DNA of 64,000 bases from JAVBPE01 sp031549865 (GTDB lineage: Bacteria; Bacillota_I; Bacilli_A; Acholeplasmatales; Anaeroplasmataceae): NCBI GenBank assembly GCA_031549865.1, contig JAVBPE010000006.1:9446-73445 (forward strand), in the 5' to 3' direction. Shown here in pieces: positions 1 to 8,628 of the stretch. Positions within the stretch are counted from its first letter, which is position 1; each line of letters begins with the position of its first letter. Position numbers and translations under genes: made by a program. Below the pieces are notes generated by a model that saw only the letters and a list, made by a program, of their open reading frames with translations, did not search any database and was not told the origin of the DNA.

Positions 1-698
1 GAATGTCTTTAACTTTCCAAAATTTTGCAGACCTATTTGAAGTATCAATTGGAGTTGCATTTTGGAATAGCATTAGATTTAGTATTTTAACTACAATCAT
101 TTGCTTATTTTTTGGATATATTGTTGCATATAGATTATTCAAATCAAAATTTAAAAATAAATCATTAATTTTAATGCTTCTAATCTTACCTATGTGGACT
201 AATATATTATTACGTACAGAAGCTTTAGGTAATATAATGCAAGAAAATAATATGATTACAAATATGCTAGGAATAACAGGAATTAATATTATTGGATCAG
301 ATTTTGCGGTATTAGTTGGGTTAGTATTTACATATTTACCTTTTGTAATTTTACCAATATATACAGCATTAGAAAAAATAGATCCATCATTAGAACAAGC
401 TGCCCTTGATTTAGGTGTAACTGAAGTAACTAAATTTTGGAAAGTTATTTTTCCTTTATCTATAAAAGGAATGGTGAGTGGATCAATCATGGTTTTATTG
501 CCATGTTTATCAGGATTCGCAATTCCAAAAATATTAGGTCAAGGAAATATATTATTAATAGGTAATATTATTGAACAAAACTTCTCTAATATGAACTATA
601 ACTTAGGAGCTTTATTAGCGGTTATAATATTAATAGTTATTTTAAGTGCAATCCTACTTGTTAACAAGGTTGATAAAGAAGGAGAAACATTACTATGA
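1..698 (+). CDS. potB: Polyamine ABC transporter permease PotB, 5'-truncated by window edge
   Basis: Inner-membrane permease of a spermidine/putrescine-type ABC importer. The visible 231 residues are hydrophobic with about five membrane helices and the EAA coupling loop near residues 131-150 (EQAALDLGV, then FWKVIFPLS). It aligns with the complete PotB at 15.0 kb, including KSKFKNK and LPMWTN, but lacks about 50 N-terminal residues, so the real start lies left of the window and the ATG at 3 is probably internal. It overlaps the next permease by 4 bases. PotA for this set would be upstream. Substrate specificity is inferred from the family and from the PotD two genes on. Confidence 0.88.
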   Translation, partial: MSLTFQNFADLFEVSIGVAFWNSIRFSILTTIICLFFGYIVAYRLFKSKFKNKSLILMLLILPMWTNILLRTEALGNIMQENNMITNMLGITGINIIGSDFAVLVGLVFTYLPFVILPIYTALEKIDPSLEQAALDLGVTEVTKFWKVIFPLSIKGMVSGSIMVLLPCLSGFAIPKILGQGNILLIGNIIEQNFSNMNYNLGALLAVIILIVILSAILLVNKVDKEGETLL

Positions 699-1564
699 TG
701 ACTAATTTAGAACATGCAACACTAGAAGAATATGGTTATAAAAATCATAAAATAGCTAAAAAAGCTTTCAAGATATTTAATTATGTTATTATTTGTTTAG
801 TTGTATTTATGCTATATTTATCTGTTTTAATAATAGCTTTACAATCATTTAATGCCTCTCGTTCAACAACAGAATTTACAGGTTTTACATTTAAATGGTA
901 TCAAGAGATGTTTTCAAATCGTTTACTTACAGTATCTATTAGAAATACATTCTTAGTAAGTATTATTGCTACTTTAATATCAACATGTCTAGGCACAGTA
1001 ATAGCTATTGGTATAAGTTACCTACCAGCTAAAGCGAAAAACAAAATTTTATTATTAAATAATATTCCATTATTAAATGCGGATATTGTAACAGGTATTT
1101 CAATGATGTTATTATTCTCATTGTTATTACCAATATTTCCACATATTTTCGGTTTTACAACATTACTTATTGCCCATGTATTCTTTACATTACCATATGT
1201 AATCTTAAACGTGTTACCAAAAATGAAAGAAATAGATCCAAACCTTATGGATGCTGCCCTAGATTTAGGTGTTAAGCCAATTCCTGCAATGCTTAAGGTT
1301 ATTATTCCTGCTGTAAAAGCAGGGATATTTAGTGGAGCTGTATTAGCATTCACTATTACATTTGAAGATTTCGTAGTATCATATTTTGCAACAGGTAATG
1401 GTTTTGATACAATGTCTATTTGGATTTATTCAAGTATCGGTAAGAAGAGCCTATTCCCAGGGGTATATGCATTCAATACGTTATTAACATTTGGCACAAT
1501 GGCAATACTTGTTATTTATAATTTTGTTAAAGGAAGAAAAAAACGTGAAAAAAAGACTAATTAA
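695..1564 (+). CDS. potC: Polyamine ABC transporter permease PotC
   Basis: Second permease of the spermidine/putrescine importer, 289 aa, near the family's usual length. It starts with ATG ATG at 695 inside the end of potB, with AGGAG a few bases upstream, so translation is probably coupled. There are about six membrane helices, and the EAA loop lies around residues 187-208 (MDAALDLGV, then MLKVIIP). The TFKWYQEMF segment typical of PotC follows the first helix. It is very similar to the PotC at 15.9 kb, so the two operons are paralogous. The last 20 bases overlap the potD start region. Confidence 0.92.
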   Translation: MMTNLEHATLEEYGYKNHKIAKKAFKIFNYVIICLVVFMLYLSVLIIALQSFNASRSTTEFTGFTFKWYQEMFSNRLLTVSIRNTFLVSIIATLISTCLGTVIAIGISYLPAKAKNKILLLNNIPLLNADIVTGISMMLLFSLLLPIFPHIFGFTTLLIAHVFFTLPYVILNVLPKMKEIDPNLMDAALDLGVKPIPAMLKVIIPAVKAGIFSGAVLAFTITFEDFVVSYFATGNGFDTMSIWIYSSIGKKSLFPGVYAFNTLLTFGTMAILVIYNFVKGRKKREKKTN

Positions 1565-2714
1565 AATATTTACTTCTCTTTTACTTTTGGTTTCTTTAAC
1601 ATCATGTTCAACTAGAGAAAAATTATTACTTCTTAACTGGGGTGAATATATTAATGACGATGTTGTTTTAGCTTTTGAAGAAGAATATAATTGCGACGTT
1701 GTTATTTCACTTGCTGAATCAAATGAATTATTTTATTCAAAAGTTAAAAGTGGAACAACTGCTTATGATTTAGTAGTTCCATCTGATTACATGGTAGAAA
1801 AAATGGTAACAAAAGATTTATTACAAAAAATAGATTTTACTTTACTTGATAACTACACAACGAGAGAAGAAACATTCTTACCTGGCTGTAATGGAATCAT
1901 TAGCTCAATGGAAGAAACATTACCTGGTGTAAGTGATTACTTTGTTCCTTATTTTTGGGGAACATGGGGACTTATGTATAATAAAAATAAAGCCGGACTT
2001 GAAGAAGCAGTTTTAAAGGCAGATTCTGATGGTAATGTTTGGAAGGTTATGTTTGAAGATTCTGCAGTACCTGCTGGTACAAGAGTTGGGATGTATGATA
2101 CTCCACGTTATGCTTATGCTGCAACAATGTTTTATTCAGATTTATCTCCTAACCTTCAAAGTGATGAAGCTTTAAATGTATCAAGAAATGTTTTATCAAA
2201 GAAAAAGTTCCACGAATGGGGAACTGATACTATGAAAAAGAATATTACTGCTTCTAACCTAGATATTGGGTTTATGTGGACAGGAGATTTCTTAGATATG
2301 TTATATACGCAACTAGAAGAAACAACTGATCGCTCTGATATTACTTTTGATATTTGTATCCCTGATAATACTATTGCATTTATGGATAATTTAGTTATTC
2401 CAAAAAACGCTCGTAATGTGGAACTTGCACATAAATTTATCGATTTCTTCTTAGATAGCGAAAATGCTTATGAAAATGCATCTGTAGTAGGATACTGCAC
2501 TCCAAGTACTGCTGCATATGATATGATTGTTGATTATGAAGAAGGAACTGATTTAGAAGACGATATTTGGTTAACAAATTGGGCTTGGGCTGTAAGCACA
2601 TATTACCCAAAATTTGTTGATAATGAAAAAGGATATAAAGGAACACCTTTAGCAAACTTAGATCAAAACTATTTAAATAAAATTAACACTTTATGCAATA
2701 ATGCTAAAGTTTAG
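1545..2714 (+). CDS. potD: Polyamine-binding lipoprotein PotD
   Basis: Extracytoplasmic solute-binding protein that delivers spermidine or putrescine to PotB/PotC. The frame is open from 1491, but the start chosen is GTG at 1545, which has AGGAAG about 9 bases upstream. It gives a 389-aa protein with a proper lipoprotein signal (KKRLIKIF, hydrophobic core, LTSC lipobox). The mature part begins with the PotD hallmark LLNWGEYIND and contains a later aromatic-rich PYFWGTWGL segment. It ends the operon: a rho-independent hairpin follows at 2721. The family is certain; the exact polyamine bound is not visible. Confidence 0.92.
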   Translation: MKKRLIKIFTSLLLLVSLTSCSTREKLLLLNWGEYINDDVVLAFEEEYNCDVVISLAESNELFYSKVKSGTTAYDLVVPSDYMVEKMVTKDLLQKIDFTLLDNYTTREETFLPGCNGIISSMEETLPGVSDYFVPYFWGTWGLMYNKNKAGLEEAVLKADSDGNVWKVMFEDSAVPAGTRVGMYDTPRYAYAATMFYSDLSPNLQSDEALNVSRNVLSKKKFHEWGTDTMKKNITASNLDIGFMWTGDFLDMLYTQLEETTDRSDITFDICIPDNTIAFMDNLVIPKNARNVELAHKFIDFFLDSENAYENASVVGYCTPSTAAYDMIVDYEEGTDLEDDIWLTNWAWAVSTYYPKFVDNEKGYKGTPLANLDQNYLNKINTLCNNAKV

Positions 2715-2720
2715 TAATTA

Positions 2721-2747
2721 AACGTTGATTAATTTCAACGTTTTTTT
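2721..2747 (+). terminator. Terminator of first pot operon
   Basis: Perfect 8-bp stem AACGTTGA / TCAACGTT with a 6-base loop, followed by a run of T, 7 bases after the potD stop. Confidence 0.85.
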
Positions 2748-2756
2748 CATCTTGAA

Positions 2757-2784
2757 TTGACACGATTATATTATTTGATATAAT
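2757..2784 (+). promoter_or_regulatory. Sigma-A type promoter for the TetR-flavoprotein pair
   Basis: -35 TTGACA at 2757-2762, 16-bp spacer, -10 TATAAT at 2779-2784; both boxes match the consensus exactly. Confidence 0.8.
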
Positions 2785-2788
2785 AAAA

Positions 2789-2803
2789 TTGAACAATGTT
2801 CAA
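2789..2803 (+). promoter_or_regulatory. Probable TetR operator (perfect palindrome)
   Basis: TTGAACA-A-TGTTCAA is a perfect 7-1-7 inverted repeat placed at the expected transcription start, 5 bases after the -10 box and 16 bases before the TetR start codon. This is the usual position and shape of an autoregulatory operator for the TetR protein encoded just downstream. Confidence 0.7.
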
Positions 2804-2819
2804 AAAAGAGGTTATTAAA

Positions 2820-3392
2820 ATGACTAAATCTGAGAAAACTAAAGAAAAAATTATATCAAAAACTATAGAATTAATAAAAGAAACGAATGGCAATAGTGAA
2901 AATATTACTATAAGAAAGATAGCACAGCAATGTGAAATAGGAATTGGACTTATAAATCATTACTTTATCAACAAAGATAAACTTATTGAGTGTTGTATTC
3001 AAAGAATAATAAATGATATTGTTGTCTTTTTTAAACCAACTATAAACACAAATTTAAGTAAAAGGAATAGAGTGCATCAAACTGCTTGCAAAGTATATGA
3101 TTTTTTTATGTTTAATCCCTCAATTTCAAAGATATCTATTATTGGAGATTTATCAAACCCAATGATACTAGATAATACATCTAAATCTCAAATGGGTTTT
3201 ATTAATTCTTTAAATAAAAATAGTGATGATTATCAGGATAAATTGACGATTATGATTTTAGTATTTATGATGCAAGAATCATTTTTAAGACGTAATATTA
3301 TAAAAGAACAATTAGGTTGTGATTTAAATATTAAAGAAGAACGAGATAAATTTATTAAAGATTTTGTAGATATAATTGTTAAGGAGGATTAA
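2820..3392 (+). CDS. TetR/AcrR family transcriptional regulator
   Basis: 190-aa repressor. The N-terminal helix-turn-helix covers roughly residues 5-50 (KTKEKIISKTIELI, then ITIRKIAQQCEIGIGLINHYF, then NKDKLIECC), followed by an all-helical ligand-binding half with no recognisable specificity. The frame is open from 2796, but ATG 2820 is preferred because GAGG sits 8 bases upstream and the operator palindrome overlaps the earlier ATG. One base separates it from the flavoprotein gene, so the two form an operon and the flavoprotein is the likely regulated function. The inducer is unknown. Confidence 0.88.
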   Translation: MTKSEKTKEKIISKTIELIKETNGNSENITIRKIAQQCEIGIGLINHYFINKDKLIECCIQRIINDIVVFFKPTINTNLSKRNRVHQTACKVYDFFMFNPSISKISIIGDLSNPMILDNTSKSQMGFINSLNKNSDDYQDKLTIMILVFMMQESFLRRNIIKEQLGCDLNIKEERDKFIKDFVDIIVKED

Positions 3393-3393
3393 A

Positions 3394-4092
3394 ATGAAAA
3401 TCGTTGTGATTAATGGTACAGAAGTAAGAGGATGTACTTACCATATTAAAGAAACATTTTTAAGTATTATAAGAGAGAATAATGAATTAGTAGAATATTA
3501 TTTACCACGTGATTTAAATTCTTTTTGCTCAGGTTGTAAGACCTGCTTTTTTAAAGATGAGAACAAATGCCCACATGCAAAAGAGGTTATGCCAATTTGG
3601 GAATCTATTCTAGAAGCCGACTTATTAGTATTTGCTTATCCAATTTATGCCTTACGTGCTCCTGCAGCAATTAAATCTTTGTTAGATCATCTATGTGTTC
3701 ATTGGATGGTTCACCGTCCAATGGAAGAAATGTTTAGTAAAAGAGCAGTTATTTTAACTCAAGCAATTGGAATGTTTTATAAAGCGGGATTAAAGGATGT
3801 TAAAACAAGTCTAAGTTGGTTAGGTGTATCCGATGTAAAATCTTTAGGTGTAGGATTGTTAGAAGGGGTTAAATGGAATGAGTTATCTTTTAAAAGACAA
3901 AGCAAAATTGAGAGTAAAATAATTAAATTAGCTAAAAAATATAAAAAAAATAAAAAAGTAAAAAAGAGATTAATTGTGAAAATAAAGTTTTATATATGTA
4001 AAAAAATGCATCAAAAGTTCGCTAATAAAGAAGAAACAATATCTGCAGATAATTTACATTATTTGAATAAGGGATGGATCAAAATAAAATAA
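3394..4092 (+). CDS. Flavodoxin-fold NAD(P)H-dependent oxidoreductase (iron-sulfur flavoprotein-like)
   Basis: 232 aa. The N-terminus KIVVINGTEVRGCTY has the FMN phosphate-binding strand and loop of the NADPH-dependent FMN reductase/WrbA superfamily. A cysteine cluster CSGCKTC...C at about residues 45-60 is the type seen in iron-sulfur flavoproteins, followed by FAYPIYALRAPAAIKSLLDH, typical of the family's second flavin-contact strand. The start is ATG 3394 with AAGGAGG 7 bases upstream. The C-terminal ~50 residues are lysine-rich. It is co-transcribed with the TetR gene, so perhaps induced by a quinone or other electrophile; that is inference. Confidence 0.8.
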   Translation: MKIVVINGTEVRGCTYHIKETFLSIIRENNELVEYYLPRDLNSFCSGCKTCFFKDENKCPHAKEVMPIWESILEADLLVFAYPIYALRAPAAIKSLLDHLCVHWMVHRPMEEMFSKRAVILTQAIGMFYKAGLKDVKTSLSWLGVSDVKSLGVGLLEGVKWNELSFKRQSKIESKIIKLAKKYKKNKKVKKRLIVKIKFYICKKMHQKFANKEETISADNLHYLNKGWIKIK

Positions 4093-4117
4093 AAAATATT
4101 ATAAAATAAGGAAATTA

Positions 4118-4152
4118 GACTATTATTTCCTTTATTTTTTTTATTAGAAATA
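4118..4152 (+). terminator. Terminator after flavoprotein gene
   Basis: Stem AAGGAAAT (4118-4125) / ATTTCCTT (4135-4142) followed by a T-rich run. Confidence 0.75.
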
Positions 4153-4223
4153 TGATGTTTAAAGAATAAAAAATTAAATTGTAAAAAAGTTATTTTTTAA
4201 TGGTAATCGTTTTCATAATTTGA

Positions 4224-4332
4224 TATAATAGTTTTATATGTAAATTGTAAAGGAGATAATTAGTATTTTAAAAAAATAATGAGTATTGTTGTACATTTTG
4301 ATTTAAAAATGATTATATTTTAGTTGTACATT
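4224..4332 (+). promoter_or_regulatory. Leader region of the V-ATPase operon
   Basis: A TATAAT at 4224-4229 is the best -10 upstream of ntpF, which makes a leader of over 100 bases. Within it, the 10-mer GTTGTACATT occurs twice as a direct repeat (4288-4297 and 4323-4332, 35 bp apart). Each copy contains the palindrome TGTACA. A second, weaker promoter could start at the first copy (TTGTAC with a TTATAT 18 bp on). The role of the repeats is unknown. Confidence 0.4.
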
Positions 4333-4354
4333 AGAATAAGAAGGTGAATAATTA

Positions 4355-4663
4355 ATGGAAATGTTAGAGAAAATTCTACTTGCTGAAAAAAATGCTAGAA
4401 TAGCAAGAGAAGAAGCTTTAAAAAACAAGGAAGTACTTATATTAGAAGAAAAAAAGAAGGCGCAAATTTTTGCGGATGATTTGATGAAAAATACTAATGA
4501 TGAAATTTCTATAATTAAAACGAATGCAGAAAAAGAATTAAAAGTATTAGAAGACAAACATTTAGAAAAACTTGAAGAGATTAAAAATAAAGTTTTAGTT
4601 GCGACTAATGAAAAAAGAAGTAAGGCAGTACAAATGCTACTTGAAAAGGTGGTTAAAGCATGA
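4355..4663 (+). CDS. ntpF: V-type ATPase subunit NtpF (peripheral stalk, G/H-like)
   Basis: 102-aa, highly charged, continuous coiled-coil protein (alternating Glu/Lys/Ala/Leu from residue 5 to the end). It partners NtpE to form the peripheral stalk that holds the catalytic head against rotation. It is first in an operon with the same order as the Enterococcus hirae ntp operon (F-I-K-E-C-G-A-B-D). ATG 4355 has AAGG about 10 bases upstream. It overlaps ntpI by 4 bases. The sequence alone is low-complexity; the assignment rests mainly on position and length. Confidence 0.85.
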   Translation: MEMLEKILLAEKNARIAREEALKNKEVLILEEKKKAQIFADDLMKNTNDEISIIKTNAEKELKVLEDKHLEKLEEIKNKVLVATNEKRSKAVQMLLEKVVKA

Positions 4664-6567
4664 TTGCAAAAATGTTAAGGGCAAAGGTGTTTTTATTAGA
4701 ATCAGATTTTAATAAAGTACTAATGGCTTTGCAAAAAAAAGAAATTTTCATGCTCGATTCTAAATATAATCAAAATGCAGTTAAGACAGATTATGAAGAT
4801 GATTTAATTTTAAGAACAACAAAAATAATTGATGTTTTAGAAAAATATCGTGGAAAGAAAAGTTTCTTTGAATACAATTCATTTAATGTCTCTGAATTTG
4901 AAAAATCAAATGAAGATTTAATAAATACTCTTATTAAAATCGAAAATGTATATAGTGATTTAAACAACAATATTATAAAAAATAAAGATAATGTTTCATT
5001 AATGAAAAAAATAGTACCATTTACAGATTTAGTTATCCCAACATCTGAGTTTGATAAAACAGCATATGTTGATATAAAAATTGGCTATGTTTCTAAATTA
5101 GTAGAAAATTTTAAAACTATAATTTCAGCAAATGAGCATATGGAATATCAAATACTAAGTATTACCCCTTACGGGCAAGCAGTTGCCTTAGTTTATGAAA
5201 AGACATATAAGAATGAAGCTTTAAATATCTTAAATGAATACGGATTTAAAGAAGAAGAATTACCTATTGATGATAAATTAATGAATGATTATTTAAATGA
5301 TTTAGAAATAAATATTGAAGAAATTGCAGGTCGAATTTTAGCATTAGAAGCAAAAATGAATGAATTCTGCACTGAACTTCCTAATTTAAGACTTTTAGGC
5401 GATAAACTATTAAATCAAAAACTTCAAAAAAGTATTAATTATGAAACAACTGAAACATCTATTTATATTGAAGGTTGGATCAAAGAAAAAGATAAAACTA
5501 TATTTGAAGAAACAATAAAAAATTCTACAGATATTTACACCTTAGAGTTAAATGAACCTAAAGAGGATGATTTAGTTCCTACAGTTACTAATAATAATAA
5601 AATTGTTAAGAACTTTGAATCAATAACTAATATGTATTCGGTACCTAGTTATAATGAAATAGATCCTAACCCAACAATGGCATTTTGGTATTGGCTAATA
5701 TTTGGTATTATGATGGGTGATGTTGGTTATGGACTTATAATGCTTGTTGCATGTGGATTATTTCTTAAATTAAAAAAACCAAGAGGCGGTACAAAACAAC
5801 TCTTATCAATTTTCTTTTATTGTGGGATACCAACTATAATATCAGGAATGATATTTGGTTCTTTCTTTGGTTTTAGTGTTGATTTTTTAAATTTCATAGG
5901 AAATATATTTGGACAAACTTGGAATTCATTTGATCCGGTTTCAAATCCTTTACCTTTATTAATATTTGGTGTTGGACTTGGGGCAGTACATATGGTTTGT
6001 GGACTTGTGATTAAAACATTCCAATCTATTAGAATGAAAAGTTACTTAGAAATTATTGCTCCAATATCTTGGATTTTTGTATTATGTAGTATTCCAGTTA
6101 TCGTTTTAAATATGACAATTGGACTAATATTTTTTGGAATAGCAATGTTTGGAGTAATGATTGGTTCAGCAATAATTAAAAAAGGCGTTTTAGGTAAATT
6201 AAGTGGAGGATTTGGTGGCTTATATGGAATTACTGGATACTTAAGTGATTTACTTAGTTATGCCAGAATTGCTGCTTTAAGTTTATCAAGTGCGGTAATT
6301 GGTTTCGCGATGAATTTACTTGCCGATATGGTAAGAATTGATGGCAATTGGATTTTATATATTATTGGCTTATTTTTAGGAGCTTTAGTCTTTTTAGTAG
6401 GTCATGTCTTTAATTTTGTCATGGGAATGCTTTCAGCATATGTACATGACGGAAGATTACAATATATAGAATTTTTTGGTAAATTTTATGAAGGTGGAGG
6501 CTATGAATTTAAGCCTTTAAAAATAGAAGTTAATTATTTAAATAATGTCGAATTTGACAATCTATAG
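4660..6567 (+). CDS. ntpI: V-type ATPase subunit I (NtpI, membrane stator)
   Basis: 635-aa homologue of the eukaryotic V-ATPase a subunit. The N-terminal ~330 residues are cytoplasmic and mostly helical; the C-terminal half holds about seven or eight membrane helices starting at MAFWYWLIFGIMMGDVGYG. The motif LSYARIAAL contains R536, the conserved arginine that faces the ion-binding glutamate of the K ring. The C-terminus carries the GHVFNFVMGMLSAYVHDGRLQYIEFFGKFYEGGG signature split around residue 600. It lies in the ntp operon, 13 bases before ntpK. Confidence 0.95.
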   Translation: MIAKMLRAKVFLLESDFNKVLMALQKKEIFMLDSKYNQNAVKTDYEDDLILRTTKIIDVLEKYRGKKSFFEYNSFNVSEFEKSNEDLINTLIKIENVYSDLNNNIIKNKDNVSLMKKIVPFTDLVIPTSEFDKTAYVDIKIGYVSKLVENFKTIISANEHMEYQILSITPYGQAVALVYEKTYKNEALNILNEYGFKEEELPIDDKLMNDYLNDLEINIEEIAGRILALEAKMNEFCTELPNLRLLGDKLLNQKLQKSINYETTETSIYIEGWIKEKDKTIFEETIKNSTDIYTLELNEPKEDDLVPTVTNNNKIVKNFESITNMYSVPSYNEIDPNPTMAFWYWLIFGIMMGDVGYGLIMLVACGLFLKLKKPRGGTKQLLSIFFYCGIPTIISGMIFGSFFGFSVDFLNFIGNIFGQTWNSFDPVSNPLPLLIFGVGLGAVHMVCGLVIKTFQSIRMKSYLEIIAPISWIFVLCSIPVIVLNMTIGLIFFGIAMFGVMIGSAIIKKGVLGKLSGGFGGLYGITGYLSDLLSYARIAALSLSSAVIGFAMNLLADMVRIDGNWILYIIGLFLGALVFLVGHVFNFVMGMLSAYVHDGRLQYIEFFGKFYEGGGYEFKPLKIEVNYLNNVEFDNL

Positions 6568-6580
6568 GAGGAAATAAAAA

Positions 6581-7048
6581 ATGGATGGATTATCATGGGC
6601 TCTTTTAGGAGCAGCATTAGCAACAGGACTTGCATGTATAGGTTCTGCAATTGGAGTTTCAACAGCTGGTAAAGCAGCAACAGGTGTAGTTTCTGAAAAA
6701 CCAAATTTATTTGGTAAAATATTAGTATTACAAGCATTACCAGGATCACAAGGTATTTATGGTTTCATTATTACAATTTTAGTATTAGTAAAATTAGGTA
6801 TGTTAGGTGGCGGTGGTGCACCTGATTTAACTGAAGTAGAAGGAATGAAGTATTTTGCAGCTTGTATGCCTATTGCCTTGGCTGGTTTAGGATCTGCTAT
6901 ATATCAAGGTAAAGTATCGGCCTCAGCAATTATGATGACCGGAAAAAATCCGAGTTTATCAGGTAATGGTATTATAATGACGGCCTTAGTAGAAACATAT
7001 GCAATTTTAGCGTTACTAACAAGTATAATAATGTATGTTGCTATCTAA
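6581..7048 (+). CDS. ntpK: V-type ATPase proteolipid subunit K (NtpK rotor ring)
   Basis: 155 aa, four membrane helices (two fused hairpins), the length expected for a V-type 16-kDa proteolipid. The residues that coordinate Na+ in E. hirae NtpK are recognisable: LPGSQGIYG (L53, S56 in place of Thr64, Q57), YQGKV (Q109) and VETYAIL (E138). Only the second hairpin carries the carboxylate. The Ser keeps the hydroxyl ligand, so Na+ coupling is plausible but unproven. The upstream GGAGG is ideal, fitting the high stoichiometry of the ring. Confidence 0.95.
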   Translation: MDGLSWALLGAALATGLACIGSAIGVSTAGKAATGVVSEKPNLFGKILVLQALPGSQGIYGFIITILVLVKLGMLGGGGAPDLTEVEGMKYFAACMPIALAGLGSAIYQGKVSASAIMMTGKNPSLSGNGIIMTALVETYAILALLTSIIMYVAI

Positions 7049-7061
7049 ATTGAGGTAGTGT

Positions 7062-7670
7062 ATGGAAAAATTATCAATTTTCGAGAATATCGAAATTAAA
7101 AGCAAAGAAGAAGTTTCAGCTATAAATAATGATGCTGAAATTTCATCTAAAAATGAATATGAAAAAATAATTGCTAATTCTAATGAAACAAAAGAAAAAA
7201 TGCTTAATAATGCTAATAAAAATGCTTTAGGATTAGTAAATCAAAAGAAAAACGAATATGATTTAATTGAAAAACAATTCGTTAATAAAGTACAAAGAGA
7301 AGTGCTTGATAGTATTGAAGTTGAAGTAGTTAAAACTTTAATGGATATGAAAAAAGAAAAACTTACGGATTTAATATGCGATTTGATTAAAAAAGAAGAT
7401 GTTAAGGGTGATGAGGTTATCTTAGTATCTAAAAAAGATTACCCTAAATATCAAGAAGCTTTATCGTCAAGTAAAGGTGCGCTTGTTGAAGCAGATTTAA
7501 TTAATAAAAGAATTAATACAAAGTTTAAATTAAGTAATGAAGCAGCGGATATAAAAAATGGTTTTATTTTAGTTGGTAATGATTATGATTTAAGCTTTGA
7601 ATATAATAATTTAGTTGAAAGTGCTTTGGAAACTTTTGAAAAAGAACTTTCAGAATACCTATTTGGATAA
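7062..7670 (+). CDS. ntpE: V-type ATPase subunit E (NtpE, peripheral stalk)
   Basis: 202 aa. The first ~90 residues form a charged coiled coil rich in Lys, Glu and Asn that would pair with NtpF. The remainder is an alpha/beta domain ending in an amphipathic helix (SALETFEKELSEYLFG) that would contact the top of the A3B3 head. The start ATG 7062 follows GAGG by 7 bases. The stop overlaps the ntpC ATG by one base. Identified by the ntp gene order and the characteristic two-part architecture; sequence similarity by eye is modest. Confidence 0.88.
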   Translation: MEKLSIFENIEIKSKEEVSAINNDAEISSKNEYEKIIANSNETKEKMLNNANKNALGLVNQKKNEYDLIEKQFVNKVQREVLDSIEVEVVKTLMDMKKEKLTDLICDLIKKEDVKGDEVILVSKKDYPKYQEALSSSKGALVEADLINKRINTKFKLSNEAADIKNGFILVGNDYDLSFEYNNLVESALETFEKELSEYLFG

Positions 7671-8620
7671 TGAAAAAAGATTATTTATATATTAATGCTG
7701 CAATAAAAGCAAAAACGACCCAAATTTTTAATCAAAAACAATATCAAATTTTAAAAGATACTAACAAAGAAGATTATATAAAAGTATTAAATGATTTAGC
7801 TTACGGGTTAACTGTTACTAAATCAATTGATGAAATTGCAATTCAAGAAAATGAAAAAATACTAAAAGATTTAAAAATGTGGTTAGATTTTGATGATATA
7901 TTCTTAAAATGTTATTTATTCACTCATGATTTGATTAATATTAAAATCATGTATAAATCAAGAGTATTTAATGTACCTTTAAATAATGAATTTGATAACT
8001 TAGGTAATTATTCTCATGAATTCTTGTATGCGGCAATTTTCAATAAAGATTATACGTATGTAAATGAAGATAAGGAATTATTTGAAATTATTGAATCAAA
8101 AATAGATAATTTAGATCCAAAAGAATTATCTGATATGATTACTATTGAATTATATGCTTATTTATATCAAAAATATTTTATAAACAAAAATGATATTTTT
8201 GAAAATTTCTATAAATTGACTGCTACTTTAAAAAATATCTTAGTATTATTTAGATCAATTAGACTAAATGAATCACTAGAAAATTTTATGAGTTCACTTT
8301 TGAAATATTCTTATTTTGATTTAGATGTTTTAAAAGATGTTTTTTTAAAAAAAGATTTTCAAATTTTAAAAGGCTTAGATAAATATTTGCCAATGTCTTT
8401 TGAACTTATTTTTAAGAATTTAGAAGAAAATTATAAAATAAGTGATATAGAAAATTTATGTAATAAAGTATTATTAGATAATTTAAAAATATACAATTGC
8501 GATGTCGATTATGTTGGACCATTAATTGTATATGTAATGAATAAAAAATTTGAAATGAAAAATGTCAAAATGTTATATTTTGATAAATCTGTAAGTTTAG
8601 ATGACTTACTTATTATGTGA
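7670..8620 (+). CDS. ntpC: V-type ATPase subunit C (NtpC, V0 d-type coupler)
   Basis: 316-aa soluble, all-helical protein that sits on the proteolipid ring and links it to the central stalk. The N-terminus YLYINAAIKAKTTQIF matches the family's conserved first helix, and LKMWLDFDDIFLKCYLFTHDLINIK resembles the region conserved in NtpC/AhaC proteins. Its length is normal. The ATG overlaps the ntpE stop, so coupling is likely. The operon context makes the call firm. Confidence 0.9.
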   Translation: MKKDYLYINAAIKAKTTQIFNQKQYQILKDTNKEDYIKVLNDLAYGLTVTKSIDEIAIQENEKILKDLKMWLDFDDIFLKCYLFTHDLINIKIMYKSRVFNVPLNNEFDNLGNYSHEFLYAAIFNKDYTYVNEDKELFEIIESKIDNLDPKELSDMITIELYAYLYQKYFINKNDIFENFYKLTATLKNILVLFRSIRLNESLENFMSSLLKYSYFDLDVLKDVFLKKDFQILKGLDKYLPMSFELIFKNLEENYKISDIENLCNKVLLDNLKIYNCDVDYVGPLIVYVMNKKFEMKNVKMLYFDKSVSLDDLLIM

Positions 8621-8628
8621 GGATAATT

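Noticed and set aside
1491..1544. N-terminal extension of the first PotD frame
   Set aside because: It would hide the signal peptide behind 18 residues of overlapping potC sequence; GTG 1545 has a Shine-Dalgarno and gives a normal lipoprotein.
4279..4323. 14-codon frame in the V-ATPase leader (MSIVVHFDL...)
   Set aside because: The only Shine-Dalgarno (AAGGAG) is about 25 bases away and the peptide has no recognisable features.
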